In this document: positions 62,871 through 64,000 of the stretch, one piece after another
How positions within the stretch are numbered: the first letter of the stretch is position 1
Layout of the letters: each line of letters starts with the position of its first letter
DNA from: Marinovum algicola
GTDB lineage: Bacteria; Pseudomonadota; Alphaproteobacteria; Rhodobacterales; Rhodobacteraceae
Direction of reading: 5' to 3'
DNA: 64,000 nt
Assembly (NCBI RefSeq): GCF_900109145.1
Contig: NZ_FNYY01000009.1
Location: 124,001 to 188,000, forward strand
Translations under genes and position numbers: made by a program
The notes under the pieces: generated by a model
Told to the model about the DNA's origin: nothing
What the model saw: only the letters and a program-made list of their open reading frames with translations
The model's database searches: none

Positions 62871-63812
62871 TCACGCCAGCTTTTCGGCGATCCGGTGCAA
62901 GAGCTTCTCGTGATCGGCATCGAAATTGCGAATGCCTTCGGCGAGTTTCTCGGTGGCCATGGCATCGGCATTCATCTTCCAACGGAACCGCGCCTCGTCG
63001 ACTGCAAGCCGCGCGCGGCCAGTGGCCTTTTCCGGCGTCAGCATCCGCTTCAGCTCGGCCGTCTCGGCGTCAAGCTCTTGCAGCAGCCCCGGCGAAATCG
63101 TCAGCCGGTCACAGCCGGCCAGCGCCTTGACCTGGCCGATATTGCGAAACGAGGCCCCCATGACGATGGTCTCGATTCCGTTGGATTTATAGTAGTCGTA
63201 GATTTCGCGCACCGAGAGCACGCCGGGATCTTCCTGGGCCGCAAAGGCGCGGCCGTCGCGGGCAGTGTGCCAATCGGTGATCCGGCCGACAAACGGCGAA
63301 ATCAGCGCCACACCCGCATCGGCGCAGGCGGCGGCTTGGGTGAGCGAAAAGAGCAGCGTCAGATTGCAATCCGTCCCCTCCTGCTGGAGGATTTCGGCCG
63401 CGCGGATGCCCTCCCAGGTGGCGGCCAGCTTGATGAAGAGCCTGTCACGTCCGACGCCGCGCTCGGCATAGGCGGCCACCAGCGCCCGCGCCTTGGCGAC
63501 CGAGGCCGCGGTGTCGAACGACAGCCGCGCGTCCACCTCGGTCGATACCCGGCCCGGCACCAGCTTGGCCAGTTCGACGCCAACCCCGACGGTCAGCGCG
63601 TCAGCGATCTCGAGCGGTGTTTTCCCGGCCCCTCGTCCGGCCTCGATTTCCCGCGCCACCAGCTCTTCGAACGCCGGCATCTGAAGCGCCTTCAGGATCA
63701 GGCTGGGATTGGTGGTGCAGTCGACCGGTTTCAACGCCCGGATCGCGGTGACATCGCCGGTATCGGCAACGACGGTCGTCATCTGCCGCAATTGGCTCAG
63801 GCTGGTTTGCAT
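62871..63812 (-). CDS. tal: Transaldolase
   Basis: This 313-residue TIM-barrel enzyme moves dihydroxyacetone between sugar phosphates in the non-oxidative pentose phosphate pathway. The Schiff-base lysine is K128 in [20 protein letters not shown] (30-38) and [13 protein letters not shown] are signature blocks. The ATG at 63812 is used rather than the TTG one codon earlier. It converges on the M24 gene and starts 36 bases after the stop of the partial gene upstream, so it is probably the last gene of a carbohydrate operon that continues outside the window. Confidence 0.95.
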   Translation of the reverse strand: MQTSLSQLRQMTTVVADTGDVTAIRALKPVDCTTNPSLILKALQMPAFEELVAREIEAGRGAGKTPLEIADALTVGVGVELAKLVPGRVSTEVDARLSFDTAASVAKARALVAAYAERGVGRDRLFIKLAATWEGIRAAEILQQEGTDCNLTLLFSLTQAAACADAGVALISPFVGRITDWHTARDGRAFAAQEDPGVLSVREIYDYYKSNGIETIVMGASFRNIGQVKALAGCDRLTISPGLLQELDAETAELKRMLTPEKATGRARLAVDEARFRWKMNADAMATEKLAEGIRNFDADHEKLLHRIAEKLA

Positions 63813-63848
63813 CAAGTCTCTCCATTGATCATTGGGGCCGCGCTGGTC

Positions 63849-64000
63849 TCACCCCTGACTCTCGGCCAGCGAAAAGGTCACATCGGCGGGCAGGCACGCC
63901 GCGAGGATGCGGCGCGCGTTCGGCAGGTCGTTGCTTTCGGCCCGGGCCAGCGCCGCGTCGGGCGAATGGTCGTGATCGAGCCAGCGCTGCACCAGTCGGT
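63849..64000 (-). CDS. Unidentified protein, C-terminal 49 residues (runs off the right edge)
   Basis: The minus-strand frame ends in TGA at 63851-63849 and encodes a hydrophilic tail with LVQRWLDHDHSPDAALARAE and a closing ...LPADVTFSLAESQG. Codon usage and a 36-base spacing to transaldolase argue that it is a real gene in the same operon. I do not recognise the family from this fragment. Confidence 0.6.
   Translation of the reverse strand, partial: RLVQRWLDHDHSPDAALARAESNDLPNARRILAACLPADVTFSLAESQG

Overview
The window is about 64 kb of GC-rich DNA from an alphaproteobacterium, most likely a Rhodobacteraceae (Roseobacter-group) member. This rests on base composition, the density of TRAP, tripartite tricarboxylate (TTT) and ABC importers, and a complete beta-hydroxyaspartate cycle operon with its IclR regulator. 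I see no rRNA, tRNA, CRISPR or prophage. The only mobile DNA is a decayed IS5-like fragment. The whole stretch is catabolic: import systems, cytoplasmic breakdown enzymes and local regulators, as on an accessory replicon or metabolic island.

Left part (1-20.1 kb): two parallel modules for a sulfated carbohydrate flank an acid-sugar pathway. Module 1 (172-7.8 kb) has an IclR regulator, an ABC sugar importer, a sulfatase and a DUF4432 mutarotase-like protein. Module 2 (12.3-20.1 kb) has the same kinds of genes in one operon under a LysR regulator. Neither sulfatase has a signal peptide, so desulfation should follow import. Between them (7.8-12.2 kb) lie an enolase-superfamily sugar-acid dehydratase, a DapA-family 2-keto-3-deoxy-acid dehydratase, a GntR regulator and an alpha-ketoglutarate semialdehyde dehydrogenase (KGSADH), a route from an aldonic acid to 2-oxoglutarate.

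Histidine part (20.2-30.7 kb): hutI-hutH-hutG-hutU are followed on the same strand by a three-gene TRAP transporter, divergent from hutF-hutC. A palindrome overlapping both predicted promoters is the likely HutC operator.

Purine/glyoxylate part (30.9-47.7 kb): the bhcR/bhcABCD operon is surrounded by purine catabolism genes: ureidoglycine aminohydrolase, a UreI/AmiS-type channel, two NCS2 permeases, ureidoglycolate lyase, a PuuE-UraD fusion, HIU hydrolase, and membrane-bound urate oxidase PuuD with a cytochrome c tail. Ureidoglycolate lyase releases glyoxylate, the substrate of the bhc cycle, so the locus could convert purine carbon to oxaloacetate. The allantoate-cleaving enzyme and urease are not in the window.

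Right part (47.8-64 kb): an IS5-like remnant, a TTT transporter with a FadR-type regulator, a second KGSADH paired with an RraA/HMG-aldolase-like protein, a dipeptide-type ABC importer with a GAF protein, an XRE-cupin regulator, a binding protein and an M24 peptidase, then transaldolase and the end of an unidentified gene.
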